From contig JACOEL010000009.1 of assembly GCA_024998625.1 (NCBI GenBank), positions 1 to 64,000 of the forward strand: a stretch of DNA of 64,000 nucleotides, written 5' to 3'. Every line of letters begins with the position of its first letter. Position 1 is the stretch's first letter. A program made the translations under genes and the position numbers. The notes beneath the pieces are model-generated. The model had not been told where the DNA came from and made no database searches. It saw only the letters and a program-made list of their open reading frames with translations. Shown here piece after piece: positions 43,665 through 51,204 of the stretch. The stretch is from Nitrospira sp. (GTDB lineage Bacteria; Nitrospirota; Nitrospiria; Nitrospirales; Nitrospiraceae).

Positions 43665-44477
43665 ATGGATCATGAACTCAGCATCGTATCGGAAGCCATG
43701 AGGCGAGCCGGGCGTGAAGCGCTCCGATTGGCGGCCGTCGGATTCGACACCTACACCAAACCAGATCAGTCACCCGTTACCTCTGCCGACCTGTTGGTCA
43801 ATCAAATCCTTCAGGGCCATTTGTCGGCGGCATTTCCGGAGGACGGCTGGCTGTCGGAGGAAACCGAAGACAATCACCAGCGCCTGACCAGATCACGAGT
43901 CTGGATCGTCGATCCGATTGATGGGACGCGCTCATTCGTGCGAGGCCTGCCGGAATTCTGCCTCTCAGTGGCGCTCGTCGAGCAGGGCAAGCCGGCCGTT
44001 GCAGCCATCTTCAATCCCGCGACCGGCGAATTCTTCTCGGCCATTCGCGGACAGGGGATGCGCGTCGACCGCTTGTCCGATGCGGACCAGCCGCCGTTTA
44101 CCCCAACTGAGCGTCCACTCGCGTTGGTGAATCCATGGGAACTCCGGGTCGGCCGCTTTCAGACCCTCGAGCCTCATCTCCATTGCCGTCCGATCGGATC
44201 GATTGCTTACGCCCTTGCACTGGTCGCAGCCGGCCAGGCCGATGCCGTCGTAACGTTGGAAGGAGGCAATGAGTGGGACATCGCCGCCGGCGTCCTGTTG
44301 ATCGAAGAAAGCGGAGGGCGCGCCACCACGGCCGCGGGCCATCCGTTTACGTTCAACCGCGCCGATCCCAGAGTGAAGGGCACCTTGGCCATCGGCACAG
44401 ACCTGAGCACACCGACGCGCACACACCTCATTCAACTCAGTGCCGCATGTCGAGACCTTCGCGCCCCTCTCCCTTGA
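43665..44477 (+). CDS. Inositol monophosphatase/CysQ-family phosphatase
   Basis: This is a 270-residue Mg2+-dependent phosphatase. DQSPVTSADLLVNQIL and WLSEETEDN supply metal ligands; WIVDPIDGTRSFVRGLPEF is the diagnostic DPIDGT motif, and NEWDIAAGVLLIEESGG is the C-terminal signature. The substrate could be inositol phosphate or 3'-phosphoadenosine 5'-phosphate; the sequence does not decide. A GTG two codons earlier is possible. The dehydrogenase-like gene follows 63 bases on. Confidence 0.9.
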   Translation: MDHELSIVSEAMRRAGREALRLAAVGFDTYTKPDQSPVTSADLLVNQILQGHLSAAFPEDGWLSEETEDNHQRLTRSRVWIVDPIDGTRSFVRGLPEFCLSVALVEQGKPAVAAIFNPATGEFFSAIRGQGMRVDRLSDADQPPFTPTERPLALVNPWELRVGRFQTLEPHLHCRPIGSIAYALALVAAGQADAVVTLEGGNEWDIAAGVLLIEESGGRATTAAGHPFTFNRADPRVKGTLAIGTDLSTPTRTHLIQLSAACRDLRAPLP

Positions 44478-44540
44478 CCCTTTCAACCGCCGCCGCTTCT
44501 CTGTACGATGTCCGTCTCGCGTACAAGATGGAGGTTACCC

Positions 44541-45410
44541 ATGAACGTGGCCTTGTTAGGCACTGGGTTGCTGGGGCAGGCGGTGGCGGAGCGGCTGCAT
44601 GCCACCGGTCATCACCTGTCGGCCTATAATCGTACCCCTGAAAAGACCCTGGCGCTGCGGCAACAGGGTATTCACATCGCCTCGACTGCAGTAGAAGCCA
44701 TCGCCGCTGCAGATGTGGTCATCCTCTTGCTGGCAGACGCGACGGCCATTCGTACCGTGCTGCTTACGCCCCCCACCCCCGAGGCGCTTCGCGGACGCAC
44801 CATCATTCAAATGGGCACGATCGGCCCGTCGGAAAGTTGCTCGATCGGAGAAGAAATCGAGCGCCTGGGCGGACAGTACCTGGAAGCGCCGGTGTTGGGA
44901 AGTATCGCCGAAGCCAAAGCGGGTGCCCTGCTGATCATGGTCGGGGCGACTCCGGAGCGTTATGCCACATGGTCACCGCTCCTGCAGGCCCTCAGTTCGG
45001 ACGTGCGCCTGATCGGGCCGGTCGGCAAGGCCGCCGTGATGAAGCTCGCGCTGAATCAGCTCATTGCCGCAGAAACGGCAGCGTTCTCCCTCAGTCTGGG
45101 ACTCATTCGCCGTGGCGGGGTCGATGTGGAGAATTTTATGGCGGTGTTACGCAAGAGTGCCCTGTATGCGCCGACGTTCGATAAGAAATTGCCTCGACTG
45201 GCGGAACGCAACTATGCCCGGCCGAATTTTTCGACCCGCCACTTGCTGAAAGATGTGGAGTTGACCCTCGCCGCTGCAGGCAACGCCCAGCTCTCTCCCG
45301 GCGGACTTCCGAGCGTCCGATCACTGCTCATCGATACGATTGCCCTGGGGCTGGGAGATGTGGACTACTCAGCGCTCTATGAACAGATCGATCCTGCAAC
45401 AGGCGGGTGA
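44541..45410 (+). CDS. NAD(P)-dependent beta-hydroxyacid dehydrogenase-family oxidoreductase
   Basis: This is a 289-residue protein of the 3-hydroxyisobutyrate dehydrogenase family. MNVALLGTGLLGQAVAERL is the Rossmann loop, YNRTPEK binds the cofactor's 2' side (Arg suggests NADP), GGQYLEAPVLGS is the substrate motif, and GPVGKAAVMKLALNQL carries the catalytic Lys. Many relatives reduce succinic semialdehyde or glyoxylate. GGAGG lies before the ATG chosen, and an 11-residue longer frame is discarded. Confidence 0.88.
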   Translation: MNVALLGTGLLGQAVAERLHATGHHLSAYNRTPEKTLALRQQGIHIASTAVEAIAAADVVILLLADATAIRTVLLTPPTPEALRGRTIIQMGTIGPSESCSIGEEIERLGGQYLEAPVLGSIAEAKAGALLIMVGATPERYATWSPLLQALSSDVRLIGPVGKAAVMKLALNQLIAAETAAFSLSLGLIRRGGVDVENFMAVLRKSALYAPTFDKKLPRLAERNYARPNFSTRHLLKDVELTLAAAGNAQLSPGGLPSVRSLLIDTIALGLGDVDYSALYEQIDPATGG

Positions 45411-45419
45411 CCGCGATAA

Positions 45420-45905
45420 CTACTGTGAGGCGTGCTCGGCAGGCAGACCCTGATTCTCGACGATCGATTGCACCTTCATCACGTGGAACGTTCCACCGGC
45501 CTTGGTCGGAGCGGCATCACTCTCGATGCGTGTATACCACCAACGACCCTCGCCTTCCGAGTAATCGGGCGACAGGGTGATCTCGAATCCGCCTTCCCGA
45601 TCGTTTTCCCGTTGAGCCCAGGCCCCGGCCCAACGGTGATCGGAGAGGACATCCGTCCGAAACCGTCCATCCTTAAAGTCATACGAGCCGTTGCCGAATT
45701 GATCCAATCTCAACGGCACCACCATCCCGCTTTCCTCATATTCCCATTCGCCCGCAAGGACCGAGTGTTCAGCCCGGTGGAGGGAAATTTCCCCCGACAC
45801 AGGCTCCGCCCAGGAAGCTTCCTGTAGGCGTGGCGCATGACTGCAGGCCTGCAACACGACCGCACCGAAGCAGATCGACAAGAACGACAGACGCTTCAAC
45901 TTCAT
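45420..45905 (-). CDS. Lipoprotein of unknown function
   Basis: This is a 161-residue lipoprotein with the lipobox LQACS. The body is beta-rich: EHSVLAGEWEYEESGMVVPL, RFRTDVLSDHRWAGAWAQ and GGFEITLSPDYSEGEGRWWY. That pattern suggests a lipocalin-like barrel, although no family can be named. The start follows from the signal peptide. It converges with the dehydrogenase gene nine bases away. Confidence 0.7.
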   Translation of the reverse strand: MKLKRLSFLSICFGAVVLQACSHAPRLQEASWAEPVSGEISLHRAEHSVLAGEWEYEESGMVVPLRLDQFGNGSYDFKDGRFRTDVLSDHRWAGAWAQRENDREGGFEITLSPDYSEGEGRWWYTRIESDAAPTKAGGTFHVMKVQSIVENQGLPAEHASQ

Positions 45906-46299
45906 CGTGTATATCCCTGGTGTTTCCGTACGCACTCTTCTCTCCATGTTTGCTCGAAATTATTTACATACCATGCATGCCCGCCTGCCTCAAGGTTCCT
46001 GCGAATTTTGGCTCATTTCAACCAACTCCAACAATTGTCTCATATTGCGCCGCCAGCCGGCCGCGCAACCGTTTCGAGGCCACCAGTGAAGCCAGACTCT
46101 GTTTCCTGCCATCATCCCGCCCTCAATCCAGTGCCTCAAGGGCGGCCCCCCTCAACCGATAAGGAAAAGGGAGGAAAGGCTGGTCCGGTAGGCATGGCCG
46201 CGCGGCTTCGTCTGGCCTACCTCGGAGAGCTATGGTTCGCCTCCCCCGTTACGAACCATAGCTGGCAAGGATCGGGCGACGAAAGCACGTGATCGCACA
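45906..46299. other. Divergent intergenic region with a structured segment
   Basis: It separates the lipoprotein gene from the first response-regulator gene. No supported gene lies here; the right third holds two strong hairpins listed separately. Confidence 0.5.
46187..46263 (+). ncRNA. Candidate structured 5' leader of the receiver/Hpt operon
   Basis: Two adjacent stems can form. GGTAGGC (46187-46193) pairs with GCCTACC (46215-46221), and the 12-bp arms AGCTATGGTTCG (46228-46239) and CGAACCATAGCT (46252-46263) enclose a 12-base loop. The second ends 36 bases before the ATG of the first receiver. No T-run follows. I cannot match it to a riboswitch class. Confidence 0.4.
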
Positions 46300-46806
46300 A
46301 TGCATAAGGTCCCATTTTCAGACAAAGAACCCCAGCCAGTCGACGCGCTCAAGACACCAGCCGCGGCGCGAAAACCGGTGCCGAACCACTTCGAGGCCTC
46401 AACCCCTACTTTGGTTGCCATCCTGCTCGTCGACGATATGGAGGACAATCGCCTCCTAATCACCCTGTTCCTGAAAGGAACGACATACCGACTCGACACG
46501 GCTGAAAACGGAGCCATCGCGGTGGACAAATTCCAGTCCGGCACGTACGACCTCGTCTTGATGGATATTCAGATGCCGGTCATGGACGGCTACCAGGCCA
46601 CACTCACCATCCGGGCGTGGGAACGAGAGCAGGGGCGATTCCCCACACCGATCATCGCCCTCACGGCCAGTGCGCTCACAGAAGACGTCGAGAAATGCCA
46701 GGCGGCCGGATTCACCTCCCACCTGACGAAGCCCATCAAAAAGACAACGTTGCTGGAGGCTATTCCTCGCTATGCCGTCATCCCGCCGCTGGAGAAGGCC
46801 ATCTGA
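46300..46806 (+). CDS. Response regulator, receiver domain only
   Basis: This is a 168-residue protein with about 40 polar residues before one receiver domain. ILLVDDMEDNR gives the acidic pair, LVLMDIQMPVMDGYQA the phospho-acceptor Asp, IIALTAS the Thr/Ser switch and LTKPIKK the Lys. There is no output domain, so it must act by protein contact or pass phosphate on. The Hpt gene overlaps its stop (TGATG), which suggests the two proteins work as a pair. No histidine kinase is in the window. Confidence 0.9.
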   Translation: MHKVPFSDKEPQPVDALKTPAAARKPVPNHFEASTPTLVAILLVDDMEDNRLLITLFLKGTTYRLDTAENGAIAVDKFQSGTYDLVLMDIQMPVMDGYQATLTIRAWEREQGRFPTPIIALTASALTEDVEKCQAAGFTSHLTKPIKKTTLLEAIPRYAVIPPLEKAI

Positions 46807-47147
46807 TGCGTGATACGTCGCCAGCGCCTCCGGACCTCGAATCCTGGCCTCCGGTGGCTCACGTTGACGCCTCCTTCGAGCCGCTGATTCACAAATTCAT
46901 GACCAACCGGAAGAAAGAGATCACGATCATGGCGGAAGCCGTGACCCAGGACGACTTTGACACGATTCTGAAAATAGCCCATGGCATGAAGGGCGTCAGC
47001 GGGAGCTATGGCTTTCCCGCGCTGACCGCCGCTGCGGCCCTGCTCGAACAGGCGGCCAAGAGTGCCGACGGAGAATCAATCAACCGGCAGCTCACGGCGC
47101 TGGCCTCGTACCTTGACCGGGTCCAAATCATCTATGAGGAATCGTGA
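46806..47147 (+). CDS. Hpt-domain phosphotransfer protein
   Basis: This is a 113-residue four-helix protein. The Hpt motif is KIAHGMKGVSGSYGFPAL, where the His carries phosphate and the Lys and Gly residues are those expected. The N-terminal 30 residues are Pro-rich. Its ATG shares a base with the stop of the preceding receiver gene. It could carry phosphate between that receiver and one of the two receivers that follow, but the direction and kinase are unknown. Confidence 0.88.
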   Translation: MRDTSPAPPDLESWPPVAHVDASFEPLIHKFMTNRKKEITIMAEAVTQDDFDTILKIAHGMKGVSGSYGFPALTAAAALLEQAAKSADGESINRQLTALASYLDRVQIIYEES

Positions 47148-47205
47148 ACCTTATTCAAGTTAGGGCTCATCACCCAATACCTACTGAGCCAGCGGGAAGG
47201 ACCAC

Positions 47206-47625
47206 ATGACCAGCATCAAGGGCTCGCCAGGACTCACGATTCTCATGGTCGAAAATGAAGAAGTTACCGCGTGTCTTTTGGAATTCGTGCTACAAGAGAA
47301 CGGGTACCGTGTGATTCATTCCAACAATGGAGCACACGCCACACGCCTGATGTCCGCCATGGATCCTCCGGATGCCGTCCTCATAGACACGATCTTACCC
47401 GATACGACGGGCCTGAGCCTTCTCGCCTACCTGCGGATACAGGCACACTGGCAGACAACCCCGGTAGCCATGCTCACGACCAATGCCGAGAGCCTCGATC
47501 CGGGACAGGCAGCACTCCTTGGAGTTGACGACTATATTCTCAAACCCGTGAGCCCGACGCGGTTGGCAACTCGATTGAACCGTCTGTTGAAGCATTCGGG
47601 AAGGAAATGGACTCGGGTGGCCTGA
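47206..47625 (+). CDS. Stand-alone receiver protein with altered acidic pocket
   Basis: This is a 139-residue single receiver domain. ILMVENEEVTACLLEFVL starts it; the usual Glu-Asp or Asp-Asp metal pair reads Glu-Asn, which would weaken Mg2+ binding. The phospho-acceptor is kept in VLIDTILPDTTGL, with MLTTN and YILKPVSP. A basic C-terminal tail with RKWTRVA follows. It may be a weakly phosphorylated or constitutive binding form, in contrast to the next receiver. Confidence 0.85.
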   Translation: MTSIKGSPGLTILMVENEEVTACLLEFVLQENGYRVIHSNNGAHATRLMSAMDPPDAVLIDTILPDTTGLSLLAYLRIQAHWQTTPVAMLTTNAESLDPGQAALLGVDDYILKPVSPTRLATRLNRLLKHSGRKWTRVA

Positions 47626-47666
47626 GGGCATACCCTCTCACGATCCCGCAATAAAGGAGCGCTAGC

Positions 47667-48062
47667 ATGGAACCCACCACGAACCACAAACCCGCAGTGC
47701 TCATGGTGGAGGATGAGGAAGATACCGCGAGTCTGCTGAAATTTCTGCTGGAGCGGGCGAGTTACGCAGTCGTCCATGCCAAAGACGGACGGCAGGCTCG
47801 GGAATTGGTCGATACCCTGTCACCGCCTGACATCATTCTGTTGGATGTGATGCTCCCCTTTTTCACCGGCCTACAGGTGCTCGCCTACATCCGAAGTAAC
47901 AGGGCATGGGAGAAGGTACCCATCGTCATGTTGACGGCCGACGGCAGCGAGCACGATATCACCCGCGCGCTCGAAAATGGAGCGAACGATTACATACTCA
48001 AGCCGTTCAACCCTCGCGAGCTGGCCAGCCGGCTGAAGCGCTTCCTGGGCCCATCGGCTTAA
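47667..48062 (+). CDS. Stand-alone receiver protein (CheY-like)
   Basis: This is a 131-residue receiver with all key positions: VLMVEDEEDTASLLKFLL, IILLDVMLPFFTGLQVLAYI, MLTADGSE and YILKPFNPRELASRL. AAAGGAG precedes the ATG. It resembles the preceding receiver in length and layout, so the two probably arose by duplication. The HEAT-repeat membrane gene begins 23 bases after its stop, which makes that protein a likely target. Confidence 0.9.
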   Translation: MEPTTNHKPAVLMVEDEEDTASLLKFLLERASYAVVHAKDGRQARELVDTLSPPDIILLDVMLPFFTGLQVLAYIRSNRAWEKVPIVMLTADGSEHDITRALENGANDYILKPFNPRELASRLKRFLGPSA

Positions 48063-48085
48063 GCGGTTCCGAAAAGGATGTCCGC

Positions 48086-49189
48086 ATGCCTGTTTTGCAC
48101 GATTCCAATGTGACACTCCGGCTGGGTAGCCTCGCGATCTTATGCATCTATTCCGCCGTTATCCTCCTCTTATCAGGCATTCTCCTCCTCAGGCTCATAC
48201 GCCTCGTGAAGGAACGCCGACGCCGGAACGTCACAGCAATCTGGCGCCCGCTCCTCGCCCAATGTGTCGTCGAGGTTCCCGAGACACTTCCCCAGCTCAA
48301 GCCTCGCGACCATCTCGTCTTTCTGTATCTCTGGAACCATTGTTACGAATCGATCCGCGGAGACGCACGGACGCAATTGAACGAACTCGCGCGGCGGACA
48401 AAAAGCGACCAGTTTGCCAAACAACTCCTGCACGCCAGACGCCTGCGTCGACGCCTCCTGGCCATCGTCACGTTGGGGCACCTCCAGGAACGGTCAATTT
48501 GGAACGAGCTCGTCCCCATGTTACGCGCGGACAACGCGTTCCTCTCCCTGGTCGCAGCGAAAGCGCTGCTCACCATCGATGCGCAGGCAGCGGTCCCGCT
48601 CCTGATCCCGGTCATCAGCCGGCGAACGGACTGGTCACCGCTCAAGGTCGTCGCCATGTTCGCGGCCGTGGGAGCGGACATCGCCGCAGACACCATTGCC
48701 AAAGCCGCCTGCCAGGCCTCGCCGGAAATCGGCTCTCGACTGATACGACACCTGGCCGCAACCCAGAGCCAGCAAGGATTGCCTCCGCTCCGGGCCCTCC
48801 TTCGAGAAGATTCGCCGTCCGATGACATCCTCGCCGCCTGCCTATTTTTGTTCGGGGAATGCAGCGACCCGAGGGATGCGGCAACGGTTCGGGCGCATCT
48901 CTCCCATCCAACATGGTACGTGCGCCTTCAGGCGGCATCGGCATTGGGCAAGATGGGTATCGAGGAGGACGAGCCGTTGCTGATCACATTGCTCGATGAC
49001 GAGCACTGGTGGGTGCGCCATCGGGCCGCCGAAGCCTTGTCGAATCTCCCGTGGATGACCGCCGAACGAATGACCCGACTCTGCGGCTCGCTTGCCACCA
49101 TCGAGTCGCATGAACACATGCTTCCCTTCATCGCCCAATCGAATGTCAGGAAAGCCGGATCCCAGCCGACTGCTTCTCCTCGCCTCTAG
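48086..49189 (+). CDS. Membrane-anchored HEAT-repeat protein
   Basis: This is a 367-residue protein with one N-terminal membrane helix (about residues 13-35, LAILCIYSAVILLLSGILLL). Helical repeats of the HEAT/PBS type follow, clearest as VRAHLSHPTWYVRLQAASAL and LLDDEHWWVRHRAAEALSNL. The repeats lie in the cytoplasm, where the receivers are. I infer that it links the receivers to the nearby glycan synthase. AAAAGGA precedes the start. The longest frame adds 60 residues that overlap the receiver gene and are rejected. Confidence 0.82.
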   Translation: MPVLHDSNVTLRLGSLAILCIYSAVILLLSGILLLRLIRLVKERRRRNVTAIWRPLLAQCVVEVPETLPQLKPRDHLVFLYLWNHCYESIRGDARTQLNELARRTKSDQFAKQLLHARRLRRRLLAIVTLGHLQERSIWNELVPMLRADNAFLSLVAAKALLTIDAQAAVPLLIPVISRRTDWSPLKVVAMFAAVGADIAADTIAKAACQASPEIGSRLIRHLAATQSQQGLPPLRALLREDSPSDDILAACLFLFGECSDPRDAATVRAHLSHPTWYVRLQAASALGKMGIEEDEPLLITLLDDEHWWVRHRAAEALSNLPWMTAERMTRLCGSLATIESHEHMLPFIAQSNVRKAGSQPTASPRL

Positions 49190-49263
49190 ACTTCCTAATC
49201 ATCGGCCGGCCAAGGTCTCGCCAGAATGTAATGACAAGTCTGCTCGCTGTCTGTGTGATCTGA

Positions 49264-51201
49264 TTATGAGTGAGGGATAGGCGATGAATGAGGAGACGCT
49301 ACCGACCCGGAAAGCTGCTCGAACCGGAATACGTGCGTACCCTTTAATTCCGGGAAGATGACCACTCGCCCCCGCTGCGTGACGCCTTTATGCACGGAAT
49401 CAGCTTGTCGGAGAATCCATCCTTCAGGTAGCTCGATCGTCAAGCCGGCTATCGATTGTGGCATCGTCAGTGTAACGCGCAAACTCGCAGCGTCACGCGC
49501 TACATCGGTCTCGACCAGATTGCGCGCGGCCCACCAGTGACCGAATTCACGCACCGAGCCGAACCAGGCATACGGCCGCACGCCTTCCACAAATCCCCTC
49601 TCGAAGGCGAGTTTGTGATCGAGAATGTTCGGGTGTATCAGCACGACGAGCGAACCGCCGTAACGACTGATCTGTCTTGCGACCTCCAGAGCCTGCGGGA
49701 GCCGGTCACCCATTTTCGGCAGCTCTTCGTCCTCGATCGTGACCGGAAATTCAAAGATATCCACTTCACTCTCGGTCAACCGGTCGTAGGTCAATTGATA
49801 GGGCAGATGCGTGAGCGAATTGTTCGCCGTGGCCGTCGAACTGTAGCGAAACCCCGTCGCCAGAAGCGCTTGCGGGAGCCCGAATGGATTGGACAGCTCG
49901 CCGGGACGGAAGGAGACGATCTCCTGGCCGGAAAAGTGATCGATCAGAAACTTGCTGACGCGCAATTCACCGAGCACACTCGCATTGACGGCCGTCATGC
50001 GATCTTTGACGAATGGAGCGTAGGACGGATAGGCCTCCAGCCCCGTCCCCATCGGAAACTGATTGAAGACCTTCGAATGGGCGATCGTGTGACTCCCCAA
50101 CTCCATCCCGAGTTCCGCAAGCCGGCCAAGATACCGCACCCCTTCGTCGTTGAAGAAAATATCGTCGTTGTAATCTCGAATGTATTTCACCTGGATGAAA
50201 TAGGTGCCGACCAGCCCCTGACTCTTTTCATACTCCGCGTAGTCGACGGCGTTTTTGATCGACTGGGTGAAATCCACATCGTGCGTGAGCATCACGGAGA
50301 GCGACTTTCCGAACGGCACCGTCCCCACCGTCACCGCCCCCTCTTGCGCCGTACGATAGATGGATTTGAGCAGGCGCAACCAGACATCAAGCGTCGGATC
50401 GAACTGATTATCGTAGGTCCGAACGAGTTCCTCTCCCCGATTGTTGTATCCCTTCAGTAGCAGAAACCCGAGATCCAATCCGATGGCATAGGCCCGACCA
50501 CTCCCGTACAGAGCCTGAGTGACAGCGGCGGTCCCATCATCGAACACCGCGAGCGGAGCGGCGCTTTCGGTGTAGCCATACGTCCCCATCACATCGAGCC
50601 CCTTCTCTCGAATACCGATCCTCAGCCGCTGTTCACGCGGGTCGGTCAATTCCACCAGCAGGGGATCAGACGCCGCCAATCTCAGGCCATACCGCTGACG
50701 GGAAGCAACGGCGTCGCGAAAGCCGAACACCCGGTTCAATCCGCCGCCTAATACCTGCACTCCGATCAGCGTGCCACCCGTCTTTGGGAAATCCCCCAGC
50801 GCCTGAAGTTCTGCCGGAGACAACACCTTCCCGGAGATCATCGGATAAACCAACACAACCTGGTGGGTGAGGGCCTCACGCACATCGCGGGTGATGCGAA
50901 AGGGGATACCGATTGACTTCAATCCATGTGCCAGGCCGAGCCAGGAGGAGTCCGGATCGGTCAGCAAAATCGCCATGCGACTCTTGGAGCCCTGTCCATA
51001 GGTCGTCCATGAGGCCGGCACCCGAGGCGGCACGACCGTCACATGACTGGGGCCCGCGACCCCGGAAAACCGATGAAAATCCTGTTCGGGAATGGTGAGT
51101 GGCCGATCCGCGCGTGGCTCGAAAAAGATCGCAACTCCGATCACCATCGAGAGGAAGAGAACGGCGATCCCGGTAAGCCGAACAACTGTGGCTCGTTCCA
51201 T
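49264..51201 (-). CDS. Membrane-anchored polysaccharide deacetylase-family protein
   Basis: This is a 645-residue protein with an N-terminal anchor (residues 8-27). A domain of about 250 residues with SRMAILLTDPDSSWLGLAHG is followed by a NodB-type deacetylase core: SVMLTHDVDFT with the metal Asp, LGMELGSHTIAHSK with the HxxxH and VSFRPGELSNP. A beta-sandwich C-terminus closes it. It sits in the periplasm and would deacetylate an exported glycan. The TPR/beta-barrel gene ends three bases before its start, so they are one operon. In PgaB this activity is joined to a glycosidase domain; here it is separate. Confidence 0.85.
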   Translation of the reverse strand: MERATVVRLTGIAVLFLSMVIGVAIFFEPRADRPLTIPEQDFHRFSGVAGPSHVTVVPPRVPASWTTYGQGSKSRMAILLTDPDSSWLGLAHGLKSIGIPFRITRDVREALTHQVVLVYPMISGKVLSPAELQALGDFPKTGGTLIGVQVLGGGLNRVFGFRDAVASRQRYGLRLAASDPLLVELTDPREQRLRIGIREKGLDVMGTYGYTESAAPLAVFDDGTAAVTQALYGSGRAYAIGLDLGFLLLKGYNNRGEELVRTYDNQFDPTLDVWLRLLKSIYRTAQEGAVTVGTVPFGKSLSVMLTHDVDFTQSIKNAVDYAEYEKSQGLVGTYFIQVKYIRDYNDDIFFNDEGVRYLGRLAELGMELGSHTIAHSKVFNQFPMGTGLEAYPSYAPFVKDRMTAVNASVLGELRVSKFLIDHFSGQEIVSFRPGELSNPFGLPQALLATGFRYSSTATANNSLTHLPYQLTYDRLTESEVDIFEFPVTIEDEELPKMGDRLPQALEVARQISRYGGSLVVLIHPNILDHKLAFERGFVEGVRPYAWFGSVREFGHWWAARNLVETDVARDAASLRVTLTMPQSIAGLTIELPEGWILRQADSVHKGVTQRGRVVIFPELKGTHVFRFEQLSGSVASPHSSPIPHS

Positions 51202-51204
51202 AGG

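Noticed and set aside
46161-46299. Cyclic-di-GMP (GEMM) riboswitch before the receiver operon
   Set aside because: The CCGGTAGG run is suggestive, but the conserved upstream core of the class is absent, and the 12-bp stem is not part of the class.
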